DNA from: CAYSDH01 sp964429805
Lineage (GTDB): Bacteria; Bacteroidota; Bacteroidia; Flavobacteriales_D; JABDKJ01
Direction: 5' to 3'
DNA: 7,756 nucleotides
Assembly (NCBI GenBank): GCA_964429805.1
Contig: CAYSDH010000104.1
Location: 1-7,756, forward strand
In this document: positions 1 through 6,482 of the stretch, in pieces
Numbering within the stretch: the stretch's first letter is position 1
Layout of the letters: each line of letters begins with the position of its first letter
Position numbers and translations under genes: made by a program
The notes under the pieces: generated by a model
The model's database searches: none
What the model saw: only the letters and a program-made list of their open reading frames with translations
What the model was told of the DNA's origin: nothing

Positions 1-959
1 ACCTCGATGACGACAATGACGGCATACCAGATGAGGTGGAAAATGACTGCTCATCATTTAGAGCAATCGACCTATCGGCCGTGACCAACAGTGCTCCTGA
101 TATCTCTGGTCAGAATGTGCTGAGCGTATCTGGCGCGACCACTTTTGATTCTGACATAACAGCAAGTCATACCAGCACCAACACGACTAGGCCATTGGGC
201 CAGGCGAATGGAGATTTGAGAGTCGGCAATGAAGACGAAACGGAAGTGACAGAATACCGATTTGACTTCGATCATCCGACCGATATACAATTATCGCAGG
301 CCGAATTGTCTGGCGCTTTTGAGCTACAAGAAACTTGGGTCATCACCGCTGATGTGCCAATCACGGTCAGCAATCCTATAGTCAATGTGATCACTGACAA
401 CGCGACCAATTGGAATGACAACGAACTGGACCTCGTCACTGGAAGTGGTACCGGTCAGGTCACATTCAGTCCAAAAACTCAAGCCTCAGATGGTAACATT
501 TCTGTGGCTGATTCAGAATGGACAATCACTATATCTGGCGCCACGACATTGACCTTGAATTTTGTGGCTTCGGCCACATCGACCAATGTCTCACGGATTA
601 AAGTTTCTGCCAATTGTCTGCCTTTAGATACGGATGGAGATGGAGTGCCAGACTACCTGGATCTCGACTCAGACAACGATGGAATCTTTGACCTGGTCGA
701 GGCTGGTCATGGCCAAACTGACGGTAATTCTGATGGGAGAATAGATGGAGCAGTGAGCCTGTTCGGAGCAAATGGATTATTCAACAGCATAGAAACATCA
801 GTAGACTCCGGCACCATATCGTATACCATCTCAGATGCTGACAGTGATGGGAACATTGACAGCTTGGAATTGGACGCTGACAATGACGGGTGTAATGACG
901 TAATCGAGGCGGGATATTCCGACCCGGATAACAACGGTCTATTGGGCTCAGGAAATTGA
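1..959 (+). CDS. Large secreted TSP3-repeat surface protein, C-terminal part (5' end outside window)
   Basis: The frame is already open at position 3, reading LDDDNDGIPDEVENDC, so the gene starts left of the window; the GTG at 36 is internal to a calcium-binding repeat and is not a real start. Visible order: one TSP3-type Asp/Asn-rich repeat; a beta-rich, Thr/Ser-rich domain of about 190 residues (about 48-617) bracketed by Cys codons at 48 and 615, which may form a disulfide; a second TSP3 repeat (DTDGDGVPDYLDLDSDNDG, from 627); and a terminal module ending GLLGSGN before TGA. TSP3 repeats bind calcium and form stiff extracellular stalks, so a cell-surface or secreted role is inferred; no enzymatic motif is visible. 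No type IX sorting domain follows the last repeat. The C-terminal 99 residues match those of the next gene at about 70% identity, and the left-edge repeat also matches it, so the two are at least partly paralogous. The specific function is unknown. Confidence 0.9.
   Translation, partial: LDDDNDGIPDEVENDCSSFRAIDLSAVTNSAPDISGQNVLSVSGATTFDSDITASHTSTNTTRPLGQANGDLRVGNEDETEVTEYRFDFDHPTDIQLSQAELSGAFELQETWVITADVPITVSNPIVNVITDNATNWNDNELDLVTGSGTGQVTFSPKTQASDGNISVADSEWTITISGATTLTLNFVASATSTNVSRIKVSANCLPLDTDGDGVPDYLDLDSDNDGIFDLVEAGHGQTDGNSDGRIDGAVSLFGANGLFNSIETSVDSGTISYTISDADSDGNIDSLELDADNDGCNDVIEAGYSDPDNNGLLGSGN
48..617 (+). other. Beta-rich domain inserted between TSP3 repeats, flanked by two cysteines
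   Basis: Between the TSP3 repeat at the left edge and the one starting near 627 lies a stretch of about 190 residues with alternating hydrophobic/polar patterning, such as WVITADVPITV, QVTFSP and WTITISGATTLTLNFVAS, typical of a beta-sandwich or jelly roll. It is low in Lys and rich in Thr, Ser, Asp and Asn. Cys residues sit at its first and last positions and could clamp its ends. The next gene has only a short acidic linker at the corresponding place, so this looks like a domain inserted into a TSP3 stalk. A ligand-binding role (for example glycan) is only a guess; I do not recognise the family. Confidence 0.55.
660..959 (+). repeat. C-terminal TSP3-like module, copy 1
   Basis: This 99-codon unit plus stop begins DLDSDNDGIFD and ends CNDVIEAGY...GLLGSGN. 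It aligns without gaps with 6014-6313 at the end of the next gene, about 69 of 99 residues identical by hand count. Synonymous codons differ heavily: the last seven residues use cta-ttg-ggc-tca here against tta-cta-gga-agt there. That indicates old duplication with selection on the protein rather than recent DNA copying. The unit carries three DxDxDG-type calcium-binding loops and two EAG motifs. Confidence 0.8.
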
Positions 960-1084
960 GTTGCCGAGTATATACATAGTGGATGCTGTAGTCAATACTC
1001 TTCAACTTGTTCAGTGTCTCATGTTCATTCTCCTTGCTTTTTTGCGGTCGATGATCTCTCGTTTGTTCGACTTTTAGAGAGACT
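960..1084 (+). other. 125-bp spacer between genes 1 and 2
   Basis: I see no gene here. There is a T6 run around 1038-1043 and a weak 5-bp inverted repeat, GTCGA (1047-1051) with TCGAC (1067-1071), separated by 15 nt and followed by four T. It is too weak, and too close to the next start codon, to call a terminator. I found no convincing Bacteroidetes -33/-7 promoter pair (TTG then TAnnTTTG). A promoter or co-transcription with gene 1 are both possible. Confidence 0.5.
1076..1081 (+). promoter_or_regulatory. AGAGAG purine box 3 nt before gene 2 start
   Basis: The hexamer AGAGAG lies exactly three bases before the ATG at 1085. The same hexamer at the same distance precedes gene 3 (6474-6479). 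It is too close to the start for a classical Shine-Dalgarno interaction, and Bacteroidota generally do not rely on one. It could be a translation-enhancing purine element or a remnant of a shared leader. It supports both chosen start codons. Confidence 0.35.
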
Positions 1085-1171
1085 ATGAAAGTTGATTGGA
1101 ACAATAGTAGATTCTTAATAAAGCTCGCTATCGCCTGTCTGTTAATATTGTCTTCTGCGCAGATTTTTGCG
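1085..1171 (+). other. Signal peptide of gene 2 with duplicated cleavage motif
   Basis: Residues 1-29 have Lys/Arg at 2, 9 and 13, then a hydrophobic core (LAIACLLIL), then SSAQIFAQI. Two candidate signal peptidase I sites, A25|Q26 and A29|Q30, arise from a tandem copy of a 10-bp sequence, TGCGCAGATT, at 1156-1165 and 1168-1177. Cleavage before Gln matches the known Bacteroidetes preference, with the N-terminal Gln expected to cyclise to pyroglutamate. Cys18 lies inside the hydrophobic core and no lipobox is seen, so a lipoprotein is unlikely. Confidence 0.8.
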
Positions 1172-4100
1172 CAGATTGACAATTCTGATTTTAAAGTTGA
1201 ACTCGCGCCAGAAGATTTAGGAGTATGCGGTGATAACTCACACGACTACGTCACGGTCACGGCAAAAAAAAATTCGCTTTCCAATTTTGAAATCGTGATG
1301 GACCTGCCTGATGGCGTGGATTACGTGGCGAGCACAGAACTCATCACAGGCGGTGCATCAGGTTACACCCTCAGTCAGGTTTCCATCGCTGATTTGAACA
1401 GACCAAGGTTTTCCATTTCTAATGGAGGTAATTGGTCTATCGGTGATCAAGTTACTTTTCGTTTTGAGCGTACAGCGGGCTGCGAGGCAGTCCAGTTTAA
1501 AAACAATAATAGTGGTGTGTTTAAAGATGCTCAAGAAATATACTACACTGATGCCGGTGTGTCAGACAGTGACACAGATTTCTCTTTGTCCATTTATACC
1601 TACAACTTACTAGACCCATCAATCAGTATACAGAGTATACCCACTCTCAACACTTTTGTTGGCGATAACCCAAGTCGAGATGTAGAGGTCGAGCAAGGAG
1701 GCCAGGGTTGTCTCGAAGAATTCGAATATTTCGTCACTGTGCAGACTGGCATAGGTTCGTATCAGTTGTCTTATTTGGGTATGAACTTGAGCCCATCGAG
1801 CACCGCTCCGGCCCCAACAGGAGATACACTTTTTTATCAGTTTGATTTATCGGCCGCCCCCTTTTTTGGGACAATTGGCAATGGAGATGTCTGCTGGGAA
1901 AATGGAGAGGTTATCCTCTTTACTGAAGACTTTGAAATATTGAGTTGTGATGGCGTGGAAATAAGACACCACGCTTTTTGGGGATGCTCGTCTGACGAGT
2001 GCCAGGTAGCGGCACCACAGTCTGGAGGTATATCTTTTGGCGCTGGTGTTCCAGATATCACTATTACCGAACTAGACGCGGTGACCATTGATTTGTGTGA
2101 TGTGATCACCTATACAGTACTCATCGAGAACTCATCAACTAGTGGAGTGACTCCGGCTTTTGACTTGAGCGTAATCTATGGTGAAGGAGCAAATTCCACT
2201 CCCATATCTACACCATTAGCACAGACACTATGGGGAATGACCCGCTTTGGCACGCGTAACTGGGAAAATTTTGCGCTCAACGGAATTCCAATAACTGAAA
2301 GCACCATCGACAATGGGGCATGGGCAGATTCCTGGGGCAATCCGAGCTGGATACCCTACGACTATTTCACCTCTGACCCTGATGGACCCACAGGATTTGA
2401 TGACCTGGATGGAGATGGCTACTATGATGATCTTGCTCCTGGAGAATCGGTCACTGTCACCTTTGACTTTTTCACCACGCCTCGAGACAATTGCGGAACT
2501 GGTCGGTATGATTATTTGGGATGGGAACACAACTATTTTGACGTCAGCTTTTTTGACCAGTGTGGTGACATCAGACCCGACCCAAAACGCATTGACTTTG
2601 ATTACAAAAACTTCATTAGAGATTATCAAACTGCATCAACATTTGAAGCCCCTTCTGATATAGATGACGGTGTTGACTTTAATGTCATGATTAAACCATA
2701 CTTGTATTCCAATTCGGTGCAATGTCACGGGGCCAATTCGTTGACAGGGGCATTTGCCAGTTGGGATGTGAGAATCTTTGTGCCTACGGGTGTATCCTTG
2801 TCAAGTAGCGATGCGATTGACCCTTACTTTTCTACATATTCTCCCACAAAAACTGTAATACCAGGAGTGGGTGGCGATACAATCGTCTATGCCTTGAATC
2901 GATATGATTTTGATGAGTACAACTTCTTACTAAACCTTGACTGCGCAGCATATCAAGCAGCAGGCGGTGGGCAGACACTCACTATTCCTTATGAGACCAC
3001 ATACTACTGCAGCGATGGAACGGACGACTGTTGGGTACAAAAAATTCACTGTGGCCAACTCAGCATGACCACTCACTGCATAGGAGGGTGCAAGGGGCCG
3101 AGTACCATTAGTTTTGATGCGCAACGAACTACACCAGGCTACACAGATGATACGCGCACCACACTAGTCACTCTCGACCCTGCAATACACGAGCTTGATA
3201 ACTACAACGCGGCCGATACTATGGTCATTTATACCGATGCACTTATTGTTGATTCGGCTCTAAGTTCACTTTTTATCGACATCGATTATACCGCAAATTC
3301 TGCTGGAGGTGGTCAGGGGATTATCGAATTTGTGTCTGGAGAGATGACCATCGATGATGTTTCATCAGGCTCATATTCTGGATCGATGAATGCCACTCCT
3401 GTGCTTAGTTCGGTTGGCAATAATCACACTGCAACGTTTGACATTAGTTCATACACCAGTCTAGTGTCTCCCACTTATCAGTACGGAGAAGGAGACGAGC
3501 GGGACACGGTTCATCTTGCTCTGAAGTTTGTTTTCAGCAAGAATTTTAATGACCAGACTCTTCATGAGCTTCAAAATTTTTCTGGAAGGCATTATGCCGT
3601 TCATCCTACAACTTTAGATGAAGTAGCTTGCGATAGCTATGGAGATAGAGCATACTATCATAAAGTCAGAGTGCAAGCGAGCGCTGCCATCAGTAGCACG
3701 AGTGCCTGTACACCCAGAAGAAATACAGCCTATCATTCAAGAAGGTCGGCCACAGGAGATCTTCACCCCGGAGAGTATCGTCCACCAGTAACATGGGACT
3801 CTACACTGGTTGTTATTCCAGAGGGAACGACCTTTTCGGGCAGGGTTGATCTTTATGATCTATATTGGTATTATAACATCACTTCTTTTACGGTAAGCGG
3901 AGATAGTGTCTGGATATATCCGCCACCTGGTTATGCTGATGTCGATCAGCGCAGCACATATTATCCAAGGGTTAGAGTGGAGACCTATGGAAATTGCGAA
4001 GCAGAAACTTCTGAGATTTGGGCCAGTAGATTTTATCATACGGCTTATTCGTATCACCCAAATCCTGCTGTGCATGAAGCGGTCTATCAAGAGGTGAATG

Positions 4101-6313
4101 GTTCTCAATTTAATTATACCCCACCCACCTTTATTTTGCAATCTCCTACGCCCAATGAAAACGGTTTTGCAACATCTGTTTCATGGGACGTAGAGTTGTG
4201 TAACAATGCCACGACATCTATCGGGTATAATTGGTTCCGTGTAGCTGAAGATCCAAACATTCAGCTTGATAGTATTGTCAATACGGCAGTTGGTACGGCA
4301 CTCAACGTTGTCAATGTTGGTGGCTATGACTATGTGGAGTTAGGAGATCTAGGAGATACTCCAACCTGTAATTTCTATGAAGTGTTCGCATCGTATAGCA
4401 CCTGTGAATTTGACACGCTGAGACTCGACCACGGCTGGGATTGCGTGTCTTATCCAACTGACTATGACGACAAGGGAGAAGACTGTTATGACGACATGCT
4501 CGAGCTAGTGGTCGAGCCACAGTTGGCACAAATACAGATGGGAATCACTGACGAGCCAACGATGGCACTTCCGCTATGCAACAGTTTTACGATAGGAGTT
4601 GAGTTTATTAGCGCGCAGATATCTGATGCGGTTGCTCCCTACATGGAGTTTGCAGTGCCGGGAGGTACTTCGGGTTTAATTATTGATTCGGTACAAGTAG
4701 AGTACCCTCGCAGCTCAGGTAACATAGAGACCCTTCCTTTTTCGGTGGTCCTAGAACTAGGTACTGTGGACTTACTCGATCATTCGGTGATAGGTGCTCA
4801 AGGTGCGATTTATGGTACTGAAAATGCCAGCATGTCTGTCGAGCGGTTTGCTGACATTACGCTCTACTATCAGCTAGGTTGTGACTTTCCATCTGGCACT
4901 TCATTGGACTACACACCATACGCGCAGAGTCCATGTGGTGACCAGGCCATCGGTTCGGGTGGTGTGACTACATCCGGGGCACTATTTGTAGATGGGGCTG
5001 TCTCGCCTTATGATGCATTTACCAGTATAGATGTGCCCGACATGGAATATTGCGGTTCATCAACAGTTAATTTTCAAACAACCATTGTAGGAGGGACAAC
5101 CGGTTCGGCTGATTCGATGCAGGTGAATTTACCCTATGGACTTACTTACCTGACATCTAGTCTTACGTGCATAGGAAGCAATTGCCCTACTGGTGTTTTA
5201 TCAGATACAGATCTCGGGTACCAGCGACTTTACATTAACTTTCCGAGTAGTGTGTCTGACGGTGAAGTCATCGAATTTGAAATTGACGTAGCCCATGATG
5301 CCGCCTACTGCGATCCTTCGGCTAGTATTTCTGTGTTGACTTATTTTTCAAATTCTGGATTGGCCTGCGCATCATCTACCTGTGATGCGACTCCCATACC
5401 TACTGGTACTTCGGCCGAGTCATTTAATCTCGCCAAACCAGCGCTTGAGCTTGTGAGTTCAGCAGCGAGTATGGGTGTTCAACCAGATGGAGAAGGCTAT
5501 TATGATATAGAATTTGAATTGACCAATACGGGTATAGATGCACTGGTGAACTATGACTATAACCTATACTGCTCAGATGGGGCGGGGGATATTTCTGGGC
5601 CAGCCATTTTCACGGGCACGATGGCCAGTGTGTTGGGTCAAGGTGATTCAGAAGTTATTTCTATCAATGGAGATATCCCTACACCATGTGCTCAAGATGA
5701 TGTGGTCTTGGTTATTCTGCCATCAGCAGCAGACTGCTTGTGTGACACTTTGCAAGAATTAATTCCTGTGACCCTGCTAGGCACTTTGCCAGATACTGAC
5801 GGAGATGGTGTGGCGAATCAGTTTGACCTTGATGACGACAATGATGGTATCCCAGATTTGGATGAGTCGCCATCTGACCCTTTAGCCGATAACGATAACG
5901 ATGGTGTACCTGCGTATCTCGATGATAATGACGGTAATGCAAGCATTGGTAATGACGATGGCCTTACAGAATCAGCTTTTGATTTTGATGGAGACAATGT
6001 GCCTAATCACATCGACTTGGACAGTGACAATGACGGCATCTTTGACGTGGTAGAAGCAGGGCATCTTGAAGACGATTTGGATAATGATGGTCGAATTGAT
6101 GGTGCCCCAAGTGTGTTTGGTGATAATGGTTTATTCAATGACTTAGAGACCACTTCAGAGTCGGGGATAATAAATTATGTGGTGGCTGATTCTAATAGTG
6201 ATGGAGTGATTGATGCGACAGCACTTGACTCTGATTCAGACGGATGCAATGATGTGATTGAAGCGGGCTATGGTGATGCAGATAACAATGGGTTACTAGG
6301 AAGTGGGAATTAA
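1085..6313 (+). CDS. Very large secreted multi-module surface protein with C-terminal TSP3 stalk (1742 aa)
   Basis: The start ATG 1085 is fixed by an in-frame TGA at 1052-1054 and by the signal peptide directly after it: basic n-region, hydrophobic core around residues 11-22, cleavage near A29-Q30. Residues about 35-140 form a beta-sandwich-like module (C48-G, MDLPDGVDY at 72-80) resembling DUF11-type repeats; a comparable module recurs near 1320-1425 (C1323-G, VNLPYGLTY from 1347). Residues 440-449 (DLDGDGYYDD) form one isolated calcium-loop-like motif followed by LAPGES. About residues 850-1030 are unusually rich in Tyr, His and Arg. Residues 1570-1742 are a TSP3 stalk of at least five Asp-rich loops, ending in the module shared with gene 1. 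Many cysteines fit an extracellular disulfide-bonded protein. No catalytic motif, transmembrane helix after the signal, or type IX sorting domain is visible. Likely role: adhesin or surface-layer/stalk component, inferred from architecture only. Confidence 0.93.
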   Translation: MKVDWNNSRFLIKLAIACLLILSSAQIFAQIDNSDFKVELAPEDLGVCGDNSHDYVTVTAKKNSLSNFEIVMDLPDGVDYVASTELITGGASGYTLSQVSIADLNRPRFSISNGGNWSIGDQVTFRFERTAGCEAVQFKNNNSGVFKDAQEIYYTDAGVSDSDTDFSLSIYTYNLLDPSISIQSIPTLNTFVGDNPSRDVEVEQGGQGCLEEFEYFVTVQTGIGSYQLSYLGMNLSPSSTAPAPTGDTLFYQFDLSAAPFFGTIGNGDVCWENGEVILFTEDFEILSCDGVEIRHHAFWGCSSDECQVAAPQSGGISFGAGVPDITITELDAVTIDLCDVITYTVLIENSSTSGVTPAFDLSVIYGEGANSTPISTPLAQTLWGMTRFGTRNWENFALNGIPITESTIDNGAWADSWGNPSWIPYDYFTSDPDGPTGFDDLDGDGYYDDLAPGESVTVTFDFFTTPRDNCGTGRYDYLGWEHNYFDVSFFDQCGDIRPDPKRIDFDYKNFIRDYQTASTFEAPSDIDDGVDFNVMIKPYLYSNSVQCHGANSLTGAFASWDVRIFVPTGVSLSSSDAIDPYFSTYSPTKTVIPGVGGDTIVYALNRYDFDEYNFLLNLDCAAYQAAGGGQTLTIPYETTYYCSDGTDDCWVQKIHCGQLSMTTHCIGGCKGPSTISFDAQRTTPGYTDDTRTTLVTLDPAIHELDNYNAADTMVIYTDALIVDSALSSLFIDIDYTANSAGGGQGIIEFVSGEMTIDDVSSGSYSGSMNATPVLSSVGNNHTATFDISSYTSLVSPTYQYGEGDERDTVHLALKFVFSKNFNDQTLHELQNFSGRHYAVHPTTLDEVACDSYGDRAYYHKVRVQASAAISSTSACTPRRNTAYHSRRSATGDLHPGEYRPPVTWDSTLVVIPEGTTFSGRVDLYDLYWYYNITSFTVSGDSVWIYPPPGYADVDQRSTYYPRVRVETYGNCEAETSEIWASRFYHTAYSYHPNPAVHEAVYQEVNGSQFNYTPPTFILQSPTPNENGFATSVSWDVELCNNATTSIGYNWFRVAEDPNIQLDSIVNTAVGTALNVVNVGGYDYVELGDLGDTPTCNFYEVFASYSTCEFDTLRLDHGWDCVSYPTDYDDKGEDCYDDMLELVVEPQLAQIQMGITDEPTMALPLCNSFTIGVEFISAQISDAVAPYMEFAVPGGTSGLIIDSVQVEYPRSSGNIETLPFSVVLELGTVDLLDHSVIGAQGAIYGTENASMSVERFADITLYYQLGCDFPSGTSLDYTPYAQSPCGDQAIGSGGVTTSGALFVDGAVSPYDAFTSIDVPDMEYCGSSTVNFQTTIVGGTTGSADSMQVNLPYGLTYLTSSLTCIGSNCPTGVLSDTDLGYQRLYINFPSSVSDGEVIEFEIDVAHDAAYCDPSASISVLTYFSNSGLACASSTCDATPIPTGTSAESFNLAKPALELVSSAASMGVQPDGEGYYDIEFELTNTGIDALVNYDYNLYCSDGAGDISGPAIFTGTMASVLGQGDSEVISINGDIPTPCAQDDVVLVILPSAADCLCDTLQELIPVTLLGTLPDTDGDGVANQFDLDDDNDGIPDLDESPSDPLADNDNDGVPAYLDDNDGNASIGNDDGLTESAFDFDGDNVPNHIDLDSDNDGIFDVVEAGHLEDDLDNDGRIDGAPSVFGDNGLFNDLETTSESGIINYVVADSNSDGVIDATALDSDSDGCNDVIEAGYGDADNNGLLGSGN
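1264..1272 (+). repeat. A9 homopolymer in the 5' coding part of gene 2
   Basis: Nine adenines span the codons gcA-AAA-AAA-AAt (Ala60-Lys-Lys-Asn63). Adding one A brings the reading frame to a TGA at 1288-1290; losing one brings it to a TGA at 1296-1298. Slippage in either direction would therefore end translation within about nine codons and switch off the whole protein. It is the longest homopolymer I noticed in the window. Confidence 0.7.
5792..6310 (+). other. TSP3-like calcium-binding stalk of gene 2
   Basis: Residues 1570-1742 begin DTDGDGVANQFDLDDDNDGI and continue with Asp/Asn-rich loops (DNDNDG, DFDGDN, DSDNDG, DLDNDG, DSDSDG). This is the DxDxDGxxDxxD grammar of thrombospondin type 3 repeats, which coordinate calcium and stiffen on binding. 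The start of this stalk (5826-5857) closely matches the left edge of the window (1-33), showing that genes 1 and 2 share the start of the stalk as well as its end. Confidence 0.85.
6014..6313 (+). repeat. C-terminal TSP3-like module, copy 2
   Basis: This 99-codon unit, DLDSDNDGIFD to GLLGSGN, pairs with 660-959 and ends at the same residue, here with TAA instead of TGA. The most conserved parts are the first 17 residues and the last 25 (DGCNDVIEAGY, DNNGLLGSGN). The middle, between about residues 43 and 70, differs most. DNA after the two stops is unrelated by eye. Confidence 0.8.
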
Positions 6314-6367
6314 AAAGCACAAATCACTAGGAAATAATCTCCTCAGGCAGCGTCAAAAACAGCTGAA

Positions 6368-6392
6368 GAGTGTTGAACCAATGAGTGTTGAA
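6368..6392 (+). repeat. Pair of 10-bp direct repeats GAGTGTTGAA
   Basis: GAGTGTTGAA occurs at 6368-6377 and again at 6383-6392, 15 bp start to start. Two close identical copies in a spacer could be a regulator binding site, or a small slippage duplication. No function can be assigned from sequence alone. Confidence 0.5.
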
Positions 6393-6416
6393 TTATTCTC
6401 GAAAAGCAAGTGTAAC

Positions 6417-6446
6417 GAAGGACATATCCTTCTTCATTTGAAGAAG
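6417..6446 (+). promoter_or_regulatory. Two overlapping, mutually exclusive hairpins in the gene 3 leader
   Basis: Stem A pairs GAAGGA (6417-6422) with TCCTTC (6427-6432) around a 4-nt loop. Stem B pairs CTTCTTC (6429-6435) with GAAGAAG (6440-6446), also with a 4-nt loop. They share 6429-6432, so only one can form at a time. A third short stem follows, GAAGC (6453-6457) with GCTTC (6465-6469). No U-tract follows, so this is not an intrinsic terminator. An RNA leader affecting translation of gene 3 is possible, but stems this short can occur by chance in purine/pyrimidine-biased DNA. Confidence 0.35.
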
Positions 6447-6473
6447 ATAGCGGAAGCGTGTTGTGCTTCTACA

Positions 6474-6479
6474 AGAGAG
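6474..6479 (+). promoter_or_regulatory. AGAGAG purine box 3 nt before gene 3 start
   Basis: Same hexamer and same spacing to ATG (6483) as in front of gene 2 at 1076-1081. It favours 6483 over the upstream in-frame ATG at 6381 as the start. It is not a canonical Shine-Dalgarno sequence. Confidence 0.35.
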
Positions 6480-6482
6480 TAT

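Larger units (their letters stand above)
6314..6482 (+). other. 169-bp spacer / leader before gene 3
   Basis: No separate gene is evident. The stretch holds a pair of 10-bp direct repeats, overlapping hairpins and an AGAGAG box, described separately. The gene 3 frame is open across the whole spacer, from just after a TAG at 6297-6299, with an alternative in-frame ATG at 6381. I prefer the start at 6483 because a normal signal peptide follows it at once. No intrinsic terminator (stem plus U-run) is visible behind gene 2, which fits co-transcription. Confidence 0.5.

Noticed and set aside
36..38. GTG at 36 as start of gene 1
   Set aside because: The frame is open to the left edge and the GTG lies inside a TSP3 repeat that begins upstream; no signal peptide follows it.
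1047..1075. GTCGA/TCGAC inverted repeat followed by TTTT as terminator of gene 1
   Set aside because: Only 5 bp of stem, a 15-nt loop and four T, placed 10 nt before the next start codon; too weak for an intrinsic terminator.
957..1084. Genes 1 and 2 as one gene broken by a frameshift or point stop
   Set aside because: None of the three frames after 959 continues a TSP3 or TVDxNG-type pattern, and gene 2 begins with its own full signal peptide.
781..1182. 133-codon antisense reading frame covering the gene 1/gene 2 junction
   Set aside because: It is antisense to two well-supported genes, has no recognisable domain or signal, and its composition (His/Arg/Cys-rich) is that of a shadow frame.
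2228..2663. Overlapping reading frames of about 115-133 codons on both strands inside gene 2
   Set aside because: They lie wholly within the coherent 1742-codon frame, which has signal peptide, domain patterning and TSP3 repeats; these have none.
6433..6440. TTCATTTG as a Bacteroidetes -7 promoter element (TAnnTTTG)
   Set aside because: The second base does not match and no TTG lies at suitable -33 spacing; it also falls inside the hairpin stem.
6311..6482. Gene 2 and gene 3 as one gene broken by a sequencing indel
   Set aside because: The open gene 3 frame in the spacer encodes no surface-domain pattern and leads into a complete signal peptide, so the separation is a real gene boundary even if the domain looks split.
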